Assembly: GCA_022710975.1 (NCBI GenBank)
Contig: JAKLGA010000002.1
Location: 124,001-188,000 of the forward strand
Direction of reading: 5' to 3'
DNA from: Myxococcota bacterium
GTDB lineage: Bacteria > Myxococcota > B64-G9
DNA: 64,000 nt
Below are positions 25,788 to 33,669 of the stretch, in pieces; the stretch's first letter is position 1; every line of letters begins with the position of its first letter. The position numbers were made by a program, and so were the translations under genes. The notes beneath the pieces are model-generated. The model ran no database searches, was not told where the DNA came from, and saw nothing but the letters and a program-made list of their open reading frames with translations.

Positions 25788-28700
25788 TCAGCCGTCGAGG
25801 TGGCGCCACCAGTAGGCCAGGCCCGCGCGGAGGCGGGCCCAGGGCCCGCAGCGCGCGCGCAGCCAGCGCCGCCACGCCCGGCGCAGCCGGCCCAGGCCCT
25901 TGGTCCCGTGGAGCTGCCCGAGCCGGCCGCTCAGCACGACCAGCTCGCGCGGCGAGCTGGCGCGGCCCAGCTCGTCGAGCAGGGCCAGCGCCTGGGGCGT
26001 CCACGGGCTGCCGCCCGGCAGGATGTCGTCCATCTGCCGGCCCGCCCAGAAGCGCTGGCCGTGCTCCAGGGCCGCGCGGACCAGCTCGGGCCGCTCCAGC
26101 CGCGCGCCGCACTCGCCCAGTACGCAGGCCAGGTACCCGGCGGTGCTGTCCGGCTCGAGCCGCTCGATTGCCCGGGCGCTCAGCGCGGCCAGCTCCTCGA
26201 GCGCCTCCGCGGGCGGGCTGCGCAGCAGCGTCCGGCGCAGCCCGTCGACCAGCCAGGCCGCGGCCGTCATGTCGACCCCCGGCCGCTCGTCCCAGCCCGC
26301 CAGCCAGGTCCGCAGCCCGGCCGGATCGGGGCGGGGCCGGTAGGCGGCGAACCAGACGGCCTGGCGCCACAGCGGCGTGTGGGCGCCGAGCTCCTGCCGC
26401 TGCGCGTCGAGGAAGGCCTGCAGCCAGCGCTCCAGCTCCGGCGCGTCCCGGCCGCGCCGCACCAGCCCCCCCAGGGCCAGGGCCCGGAGCTGGGCGTCGC
26501 GGTCCCAGGGCGCCTCGGCCAGCGCCCGGTACAGCTTCACCAGGTGGCCCGCGCCGCGGGCGTTGGCGGCCTGGAAGGGCATCCCCAGCGCCTCCGCCTC
26601 GCCCAGGCGGAGATCCAGGATACCGACCGACTCCACCAGCTCGGCCAGCGACGCCCTGCGCACCCGCGTCCCGCCCAGGGCCAGCCCGAGCAGCTCGGCC
26701 GTGGCCCGCTCCCGCAGCCCGGCCTCGCGCAGGTCGTTCCAGGCCGCCTGGTCGGGCCAACCCTCGTCGTCTCCCGGCAGGACCCACAGCCGGCGGGCCT
26801 CGGCCAGGGCCTCGTCGGGCCTGGCGCTCAGCGCCAGCAGGCCGACCTTGCGGGCGACCAGGAAGGCCGACTCGGGCTGCTTGCCCTCCACGGAGGCCAG
26901 CACGGCCAGCGCCTCGCTCCAGTGGCGCCGCTCGGCCAGCCAGTCGGAGCGCAGCAGGTGCAGGCCCAGATCGGCGGGGTGCTCGGCCAGCAGCCCCTGC
27001 CAGTGCCGCTCGAGCACGTCCGGCTGCAGGCCGGCCCGCTCCATGAGGCCCAGCCAGCGGGCGACCAGCTCGGCGTCGATCCGTGCGGGCGCGGGTAGCT
27101 CGGGCAGCAGCTCCAGCGCCAGGGCGTAGGCCTTGTCCTCCTCGAGCCAGTGCAGCAGCTGCCAGAGGGCGAAGCGGTGCCCCGGCCAGCGCCGGAGCAC
27201 CTCGGCCATGCGCTCCACGGCCAGCCGCCCCTGGCCCGCCTCGCGCTCGAGCCAGGCCAGCCTGGCCAGCGCCGGGCACGGATCGGCCAGCCGCTGCCGC
27301 AGCGGCTCGAGCAGGGCGCGGGCCTCGTCGATTCGCCCCGTGTGGGCCAGCAGCACGGCCAGCTCGTCGGCCGCGTCGTAGAGCTGGCCGTCCCGGCGGA
27401 GGGCCTCCCGGTACTCCGCCTCCGCCTCGCCCCGGGTGGTGTGGCCCGGGTGGCGGTCGAGCGCCCGGGCGAGCAGCACCCAGGCGTAGGCCGGCGCCGA
27501 CTCCTGCAGCGTGCCGGCCCGGGCGAGCTGCAGCGCCTGCTCGTGCTCGCCCAGCTCGAGGTGCAGCGCCAGCACCTGCTCGCGCAGCGCGAGGTTGTCC
27601 GGCTGCAGCGCGATCCCCCGCCGCCCGCAGCGGATGGCCTCCTGGGGCCGGCCGGCGTCCCTGGCGAGCTGGGCCCACATGCGGAACACCTGCCGATCCT
27701 GGGGCCGCATGCGCGCCCCCTCCCCCAGCAGGTCGAGCGCGAGCTGCGCCTGGCCGCGCTGCAGGTGGAGCCGGGCGAGGCTGTGCCGGGCGCCCAGGTG
27801 GGTCGGGTTCCAGCGCACCAGCGCCTCCAGGACCTCCACCTCGGCTTGCTCCCGGCCGAGCAGCCGGAGCGCGTGGGTGTAGGACAGGCGCAGGTCGAAG
27901 TGTGCGGGGAAGCGGGCGCAGGCGCGCTCGAGCAGCTCGAGCGCCCGGCCGGCCTGGGTCTGCCCGCCCTGGCCCTCGAGCCACAGGTCGGCCTGCGCCT
28001 CGAGCCACTCGGGATCCTCCGCGCCGCGGCGGGCCAGGCGGTCCAGGGTGCGCTGGGCGCGCTCCGGGCCGCGCAGGCCGGCGAGCTGGAGCACGAGGTC
28101 GCGGGCCGGGTGCAGCCGGCCCGGGCAGCGCTCCAGGTGCTCCTCCAGGCGCTCCAGCACGGCCTCCTGGGCGGCCTGGTCGAGCCCGGCGCTGGCGGCG
28201 AGCGCGTGCAGGTAGGCGCCGCCGAGCTCGGGCGCCACGGCCAGCGCCTCCAGGGTCCAGGCGACCGCCTCGGCGTGCTCCCCGCGGGCCGAGGCCTGCT
28301 CCGCCTGCAGCATGCGGGTGGCCGGGGCCCCGGGCGACAGGGCCACCGCCCGCGCCACGGCCTGCCGGAGCTCCTCCGCCCGGTCCACCCCCGCGGGGCT
28401 CTCGGCCGACTCGCGGTCGAGCAGGCGGAAGCCGAGCTCGCGCCAGGCCCAGGCGTCCTCGGGGTTGCGCCGCAGCCTGGCGCGCAGCAGGGTGTCGGCC
28501 TCGCGGGTCTGGGTCTGGCGGCGCAGGGTCTCGTAGAGCAGCAGCTCCACCTCGTCGTCCCCGGGCCGCTCGGCCACCCAGCGCCGGGCCAGCTCCAGGC
28601 TGGCCGGCCGGCCCCGGTCGCACTCCACCAGCTCGAGCAGGTTGCGCCGCGCCAGCAGGTCGTTGGGCGCCTCCACGCACCAGGACCAGCAGGGCTCGAA

Positions 28701-31025
28701 GGCGTCCTGCCAGCGTCCCTGCCCGAGGGACAGCTCGACCTGGGCCTGCAGGTGGCGGGGCGCGTCGCCCAGGCGGCCGAGCTCCTCCAGCGCCAGGGTC
28801 GCCAGCTCCGGGCGGCCCTGGGCCGACCAGAAGCGCACCGCGTGGGCCTGGACCGCCACGTCTCCGCCCCGGGCCTGCTGCGCCCGGGTCATGGCCGCGC
28901 GCGCCTCCTCCGGGCGGCCGTGGTCCTCCAGCGCCTCGATCCAGGCCACCCAGGCGCGCCCGCCGTGCAGCCGGTCGCCCAGGACCTCCACCCGGGACGC
29001 CAGGAAGGCCAGGCCCTGCTCCGGGCGCCCGACCCACGCCAGCGCGTCGCACAGGGCCTGGGCGTAGTGATCGTTCTCCAGCTCGAGGTGGGCGGCCAGG
29101 CGCAGCGGCAGCAGGCTCTCCTCGCAGCGGCGCTGGCGCAGCCGCACGTCGCCCAGGATGTGGTACACGCTGGCGTCGTCCCACACCCTGCGCAGCAGCC
29201 GGGTCAGCATGCGCTCCGCCACCCCGCAGCCCTCGTCGTGCACGGCCAGGAGGTCGGAGTACTCGGCCACGTACTCGCTCGGCGGGAAGGACCACTCCTC
29301 CTGGCGGCTGAAGCCGGGCAGGCGGCCGCGCTCGACCACCTCGGCCAGGCAGGCGCGCTGGCGCGCGGCGTCGCGGGTGGCGCGCAGGCAGCCCAGCAGA
29401 TCCCGGCGCAGCGGCAGGCAACGCGGCTGCCCGGCCAGCAGCTGCTCCAGCAGGCGGATGGCGGTGGCGATCTCGCCGCGCGCGCGGAGCAGCCAGGCCT
29501 CCGCGCGGATGGCCCAGGGCGAGCCGGGGTGCGCCCGGCCCAGCTCGGCCAGCAGCCGCTCGGCCTCCTGCACGCCCTGGTCCTGGAGGGCCGCCTGGAA
29601 GCGCAGCCAGGCCTCGACGGGCCCGCAGGCCTCCTCCTCGAGCAGCGCCAGGACGTCCGGGCGATCGGCGGGCGCGAGCAGCAGCCCCTCGGGGCCGATG
29701 GGCGCGTCCTGCTCGCAGAAGCGCTCCAGCAGCGTCTCCAGCAGCCGCGGCGAGGAGGGGTCGTGGGCCAGCAGCAGCCCGGCCCGCTCGTCCAGGCCGA
29801 TCACCGCCACCGCGTGGGCCTGCCGCTCGCCCTCCAGGCCGAGCACGAAGGGCACGCCGTGCTCCAGCAGGCGCCGCGCGCGCGCCTGGGTGACCAGGAA
29901 GGGCCGGGCCAGCAGGCCCCGCGCCCGCAGCCACTCGACGGCCCGCCAGGGGCTGGTCCCGGCGTAGGTCACCTCGGCGGCCATGGTGTCCGGATCGAGC
30001 TCCACCCCCAGCCCCGAGAGCACGGTGGCCACGCTGGTGGGCAGGCAGGCCGCGTGGCGCTGGCGCAGCGGGCGGTGCGGCAGCAGGCGGCGACGGCCCT
30101 CGGGGTGCGCCAGGGCGTGGGCCTTGACCTCGCGCAGGAAGGTCCAGCCGTGCCGATCCGCGAGGCGGCCGACGGCCTCCAGGTCTTCGCCCACCAGGGC
30201 GAGATCCATGCGGGCGCGGTCGAAGGCGTGGAGCGTCTGGCGGTCCGCCAGGGGCGCGAAGCCGCGGGCGGCCTCGACCTGCCGGGCCGCCCGGGCGAGC
30301 TCGGCCCGGGCCGGCTCGCGCTCCTGCCGCTCGGCCAGGGCGCACAGCGTGGCGGCCGCCAGCAGGCAGGTCTCGCAAGACTGGACCTGCGCGGCGCCCT
30401 CCTCCAGCCGCCGGGCGGCCTCCTCGGCCAGACCGCGCTTGAGCAGCGCCTGGAGCAGCGAGTGGGCCGCCCAGGGCACCCCCGGCTGGCAGTCCCAGCC
30501 GCGCTCGGCCGCCGCGCGCGCCTCGTCCCAGCGGTCCTCCTGGAGCAGCACCAGGGCCCGGCAGCTGTCGACCCAGCCGCCGGCCGCGTCCCGCTCCGCG
30601 GCCCGCTCGAGCAGGCCGTGCGCCCTGCGGAAGTCCCGCATCCTGGACCAGTTGAGCGCCTGCAGCGCCAGCCACGAGGCGGCGCCCTCCTCCGGGCCGA
30701 GGGCCAGGGCCTCCGCCTCGAGGGCCTCGGCCTCGCGCAGCTCCTCGAGCGGGTCGCGGTGGAGCGTGGGCCAGGCGCGCAGGCGGATCGGCAGCGAGCC
30801 CGGCTCCCGGCGCACCGCCTCGCGCAGCAGCCGCTGCCGCAGGCCGTTCGCGCCCAGCCGGCCCGCCAGCCGCGCCAGCGTGGTGAGATCCCAGGCGCCG
30901 AAGCGGTCGAGCGCCCCCAGGCCCGCCCAGGCGGGCAGCGCCAGGTGGTAGGCCTCGAGGTAGGCCCCCCGGTCGTAGAGCTCCAGGATCCGCCCGCTGT
31001 CCAGCCCCGCGCTCGCCATCCGCAC
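25788..31025 (-). CDS. Giant TPR protein with embedded C39-like papain-fold domain
   Basis: This 1745-residue protein is almost entirely alpha-helical repeats of about 34 residues (TPR-type, A-x-x-x-L-A-x-x-x-W-x-x-A patterns). At about residues 315-440 a different domain interrupts. It has Q322 and C327 (RQRHAACLPTSVATVL), H404 (QAHAVAVIG) and D422 (LLLAHDPS), the Gln-Cys-His-Asp arrangement of C39-type double-glycine peptidases. No signal peptide, membrane helix or ABC domain is visible, so it appears cytoplasmic. The substrate is unknown, and the TPRs probably bind partner proteins. GTG start with GGAAG six bases upstream; an ATG two codons later is an alternative. Confidence 0.85.
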   Translation of the reverse strand: MRMASAGLDSGRILELYDRGAYLEAYHLALPAWAGLGALDRFGAWDLTTLARLAGRLGANGLRQRLLREAVRREPGSLPIRLRAWPTLHRDPLEELREAEALEAEALALGPEEGAASWLALQALNWSRMRDFRRAHGLLERAAERDAAGGWVDSCRALVLLQEDRWDEARAAAERGWDCQPGVPWAAHSLLQALLKRGLAEEAARRLEEGAAQVQSCETCLLAAATLCALAERQEREPARAELARAARQVEAARGFAPLADRQTLHAFDRARMDLALVGEDLEAVGRLADRHGWTFLREVKAHALAHPEGRRRLLPHRPLRQRHAACLPTSVATVLSGLGVELDPDTMAAEVTYAGTSPWRAVEWLRARGLLARPFLVTQARARRLLEHGVPFVLGLEGERQAHAVAVIGLDERAGLLLAHDPSSPRLLETLLERFCEQDAPIGPEGLLLAPADRPDVLALLEEEACGPVEAWLRFQAALQDQGVQEAERLLAELGRAHPGSPWAIRAEAWLLRARGEIATAIRLLEQLLAGQPRCLPLRRDLLGCLRATRDAARQRACLAEVVERGRLPGFSRQEEWSFPPSEYVAEYSDLLAVHDEGCGVAERMLTRLLRRVWDDASVYHILGDVRLRQRRCEESLLPLRLAAHLELENDHYAQALCDALAWVGRPEQGLAFLASRVEVLGDRLHGGRAWVAWIEALEDHGRPEEARAAMTRAQQARGGDVAVQAHAVRFWSAQGRPELATLALEELGRLGDAPRHLQAQVELSLGQGRWQDAFEPCWSWCVEAPNDLLARRNLLELVECDRGRPASLELARRWVAERPGDDEVELLLYETLRRQTQTREADTLLRARLRRNPEDAWAWRELGFRLLDRESAESPAGVDRAEELRQAVARAVALSPGAPATRMLQAEQASARGEHAEAVAWTLEALAVAPELGGAYLHALAASAGLDQAAQEAVLERLEEHLERCPGRLHPARDLVLQLAGLRGPERAQRTLDRLARRGAEDPEWLEAQADLWLEGQGGQTQAGRALELLERACARFPAHFDLRLSYTHALRLLGREQAEVEVLEALVRWNPTHLGARHSLARLHLQRGQAQLALDLLGEGARMRPQDRQVFRMWAQLARDAGRPQEAIRCGRRGIALQPDNLALREQVLALHLELGEHEQALQLARAGTLQESAPAYAWVLLARALDRHPGHTTRGEAEAEYREALRRDGQLYDAADELAVLLAHTGRIDEARALLEPLRQRLADPCPALARLAWLEREAGQGRLAVERMAEVLRRWPGHRFALWQLLHWLEEDKAYALALELLPELPAPARIDAELVARWLGLMERAGLQPDVLERHWQGLLAEHPADLGLHLLRSDWLAERRHWSEALAVLASVEGKQPESAFLVARKVGLLALSARPDEALAEARRLWVLPGDDEGWPDQAAWNDLREAGLRERATAELLGLALGGTRVRRASLAELVESVGILDLRLGEAEALGMPFQAANARGAGHLVKLYRALAEAPWDRDAQLRALALGGLVRRGRDAPELERWLQAFLDAQRQELGAHTPLWRQAVWFAAYRPRPDPAGLRTWLAGWDERPGVDMTAAAWLVDGLRRTLLRSPPAEALEELAALSARAIERLEPDSTAGYLACVLGECGARLERPELVRAALEHGQRFWAGRQMDDILPGGSPWTPQALALLDELGRASSPRELVVLSGRLGQLHGTKGLGRLRRAWRRWLRARCGPWARLRAGLAYWWRHLDG

Positions 31026-31077
31026 CCCGTTCTTCCGTCCCGGCGGAGCCCCCGACCGCCCGGGCCGCGCAGGCCGG

Positions 31078-31107
31078 AGGATAGCCAGGCGGACGGGCGC
31101 CTGGCAA
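31078..31107 (-). promoter_or_regulatory. Candidate promoter of the TPR/C39-like gene
   Basis: On the minus strand TTGCCA (31107-31102), an 18-base spacer and TATCCT (31083-31078) stand 52 bases before the GTG start at 31025. The -35 overlaps that of the opposite promoter. Confidence 0.5.
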
Positions 31108-31130
31108 GCGCCGCGCCCATCCGCTATCCT
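31101..31130 (+). promoter_or_regulatory. Candidate promoter of the MBOAT gene (near-leaderless)
   Basis: CTGGCA (31101-31106), an 18-base spacer and TATCCT (31125-31130) end eight bases before the GTG at 31139. Transcription would begin almost at the start codon, and no Shine-Dalgarno sequence is present. Confidence 0.5.
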
Positions 31131-31138
31131 CCCTGGCC

Positions 31139-32548
31139 GTGCTGTTCGTCTCCTTCACCTTCCTGTTCTTCCTGCCGCTGGTGCTGGTGGGCCGCTGGCT
31201 GCTGCCGGGTCGGGCCGTGCGCCCGTTTCTGCTCGCCGCCTCCTACGCCTTCTACGCCGTGTGGGGGCCGTGGTACGCGCTGCTGCTGGCCGGCGCCACC
31301 CTGTGCGCCTACCTGCTGGGCCGCGGCATGGGGCGCTGGCCCGCCCACCGCGGCGCGCTGCTCGGCGCGGGCGTGGCCGGCGCGCTGGGGACGCTCGGCT
31401 GGTTCAAGTACGCCGGCTTCCTGGCCACCCAGGCCTGGCACCTGGGGCGGCTGCTCGGGGTCGAGGCGCCCCAGCCTGCGCTGGACATCGTCCTGCCGGT
31501 GGGCATCTCCTTCTACCTGTTCCAGCTCCTGAGCTACCTGGTGGACGTGAAGCGCGGGCGGGCGGCCGAGGCCGATCCGCTCCGCTTCGCGCTGTACGTG
31601 GCCTTCTTCCCGCACCTGGTGGCCGGGCCCATCGTGCGCGCGGACGAGCTCCTGCCCCAGCTCCACGCGCCGCCGCCCTTCGACGGCCAGCGCTTCCAGC
31701 GCGGCGTGCTGCGCCTGCTGCAGGGGCTGCTGAAGAAGGCCGTGCTGGCCGACGGGCTGGCGGCCTGGGTGGAGCCGGTCTTCCGCGACCCGGCCCAGGC
31801 CTCGGGCCTGGGGCTGTGGACCGCGGTGGTGGGCTACGCCGCGCAGATCTACTGCGACTTCTCGGGCTACACGGACATCGCGCTCGGGGCGGGGCAGCTG
31901 CTCGGCTTCGAGCTGCCCGAGAACTTCCGCTACCCGTACCTGGCGCTCTCCCCGGCGGACTTCTGGCGGCGCTGGCACCTGACCCTGTCCCGCTTCCTGC
32001 GGGACTACCTGTACATCCCGCTGGGCGGCAGCCGGCGCGGCCGGGCGCGCACCGATCTCAACCTCCTGCTGACCATGCTGCTGGGCGGGCTGTGGCACGG
32101 GGCCGCCTGGCGCTTCGTGCTGTGGGGGGGCTACCACGGGCTGCTGCTCGTGCTCCACCGGGCCTGGCGGGCGGCCTTCCCCGCCGGCTCGCGGCTGGAC
32201 GCCTGGCGCGGCCACGGGGCCTACCGCGCGCTGGCCGGGCTGCTGTGCTTCGCCGCGGTCACCCTGGGCTGGGTGTTCTTCCGCGCCCGGGATCTGCCCA
32301 CGGCCTTCGCCGTGCTGGGCGGTCTGTGCTCGCCCGCGCCCCACCTCGAGACGCCGGCCGGGCTGTGGAAGGCGTGGATCCTGCTCGCGGTGGTCGCGCT
32401 CGGCCACGCGCTCGGGCCCGGGCGGGTGCTGGAGCGGGTGAGCGGCTGGCTCCCGGCGCCGGCGCGCGGGCTGCTGTGGGCGCTGATGCTGGCGCTCCTG
32501 TGGCTGTTCGCCTCTGCGGCGGCGCCGTTCATCTACTTCCAGTTCTGA
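31139..32548 (+). CDS. MBOAT-family O-acyltransferase (AlgI-like)
   Basis: This is an integral membrane acyltransferase of 469 residues with about 10-12 membrane helices. It belongs to the AlgI/DltB-type MBOAT group, which moves acyl groups (often acetyl) across the membrane to exported polysaccharides. Signatures include LPVGISFYLFQLLSYLVDV, IYCDFSGYTDIALG, FWRRWHLTLSRFLRDYLYIPLGG and the catalytic histidine H320 in GLWHGAAWRFVLWG. The GTG start without Shine-Dalgarno lies next to a promoter. The downstream SGNH-like gene is 11 bases away, the usual pairing for envelope O-acetylation systems. Target polymer unknown. Confidence 0.93.
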   Translation: MLFVSFTFLFFLPLVLVGRWLLPGRAVRPFLLAASYAFYAVWGPWYALLLAGATLCAYLLGRGMGRWPAHRGALLGAGVAGALGTLGWFKYAGFLATQAWHLGRLLGVEAPQPALDIVLPVGISFYLFQLLSYLVDVKRGRAAEADPLRFALYVAFFPHLVAGPIVRADELLPQLHAPPPFDGQRFQRGVLRLLQGLLKKAVLADGLAAWVEPVFRDPAQASGLGLWTAVVGYAAQIYCDFSGYTDIALGAGQLLGFELPENFRYPYLALSPADFWRRWHLTLSRFLRDYLYIPLGGSRRGRARTDLNLLLTMLLGGLWHGAAWRFVLWGGYHGLLLVLHRAWRAAFPAGSRLDAWRGHGAYRALAGLLCFAAVTLGWVFFRARDLPTAFAVLGGLCSPAPHLETPAGLWKAWILLAVVALGHALGPGRVLERVSGWLPAPARGLLWALMLALLWLFASAAAPFIYFQF

Positions 32549-32559
32549 GGAGGACGCGG

Positions 32560-33597
32560 GTGACACGCTCGAGCCGAGACGCCCTGCTGGCCAGCCTGAC
32601 CGCGCTCGCCGCGCTGGGGGCGGCCGAGGCGGCGCTCAGGCTGTCCGGGCTGGGGGCAGAGCTCCGGGCCGAGGACCCGCTCGAGAGCCGCGCCGGCCTG
32701 CTGGCGGCGCTGCCCTTCGAGCCCGAGGTGGTGGTGCTCGGCAACTCGCGCGCCCGCCACGGGCTGGACACCGGCGCGCTGGAGGCGAGCCTGTCTCCGG
32801 CGCTGGGCCGGCCGGCCCGGGCCTGGAACCACGGCCAGGGCGGGGTGACCGGCTGGTCGTTGCTGTCGGGCGCGCTGCGGATGCTCGAGCGCGCGCGCCC
32901 GCCCGCGCTGGCCGTGCTCTGCCTGGCCCCGGCCGACCTGGTGGAGGCCACGCCGCCGGAGCTCAGGCACATGACCTGGTCCCAGGGCTGGCGGCCGGGC
33001 GACCTGCCCGCCCTGCTGCGGGCCGGCGTGGGCGTCGAGGACGCGCTGACCGCGTTCGGCTGCTCCCTGGCGGAGGTGCTGCGCCACCGCGCGCGCCTGC
33101 TCTCGCTCCTGGGCGGCGCGCCGCCGGGCTCGCCGCTCCCGGCCGACGCCCAAGGCTACAAGGCCGAGGCCCCCGTGCCGGCCGACCTCCAGCGCGCCCG
33201 CGCCCTGGCCCGCGCGGAGGGCTACCGGCGGGAGCTGGTCGGGCCCGGCGTGCGCCTGTCCGCGGACAAGCTCGGCTGCCTGGAGGAGGCCGTGCGCCGG
33301 CTGCGGGCGGCCGGGGTGCGGGTGGCCCTGGTGATGTCCCCGGCCTCCAGCCCGGTGGCCGCGCTGAACCGCGCCCCTGGCTCGGTCGTGCCCGGGCTGC
33401 TGGCGGCGCTCGAGGCCCTGGCGGGGCGACAGGGTGTGCCGTTCTGGGACCACACCCGGCCGCCGGGGCTCACGGACGCGGACTTCACCGACGGCGACCA
33501 CCTGAACCGCGACGGCGCGCGGCGCTACACCACCTGGCTGGCCGAGGAGTTCTTGCGCCCCCTGCTGCAGGACGCCTCCCCTTCGGGGCCCAGGTAG
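32560..33597 (+). CDS. SGNH-hydrolase-like partner of the MBOAT acyltransferase
   Basis: This 345-residue protein has one N-terminal hydrophobic segment (residues 9-25, likely a membrane anchor or uncleaved signal). A periplasmic SGNH/AlgX-like fold follows. VVVLGNSRARHGLD is the block I serine region, VLCLAPADLV a mid-block, and FTDGDHLNRDGARRY carries the Asp-x-His pair near the end. In such pairs the MBOAT passes the acyl group to this serine protein, which puts it on the sugar. GTG start with GAGGAGGA upstream, 11 bases after the MBOAT stop. Confidence 0.82.
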   Translation: MTRSSRDALLASLTALAALGAAEAALRLSGLGAELRAEDPLESRAGLLAALPFEPEVVVLGNSRARHGLDTGALEASLSPALGRPARAWNHGQGGVTGWSLLSGALRMLERARPPALAVLCLAPADLVEATPPELRHMTWSQGWRPGDLPALLRAGVGVEDALTAFGCSLAEVLRHRARLLSLLGGAPPGSPLPADAQGYKAEAPVPADLQRARALARAEGYRRELVGPGVRLSADKLGCLEEAVRRLRAAGVRVALVMSPASSPVAALNRAPGSVVPGLLAALEALAGRQGVPFWDHTRPPGLTDADFTDGDHLNRDGARRYTTWLAEEFLRPLLQDASPSGPR

Positions 33598-33669
33598 GCT
33601 AGCATCCGCACATTCTTCGAATGGTCCGCCCAGGCCCGCCGTCTCATGGGCGACACGAGGAGGGAAACC

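Larger units (their letters stand above)
31076..31132. repeat. 10-bp inverted repeat framing a divergent promoter
   Basis: GGAGGATAGC (31076-31085) and GCTATCCTCC (31123-31132) are perfect inverted copies, 37 bases apart. Each contains a TATCCT element in the outward direction. The centre of symmetry, near 31104, falls in the TGGCA sequence that can serve as the -35 region for both directions. Confidence 0.8.
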
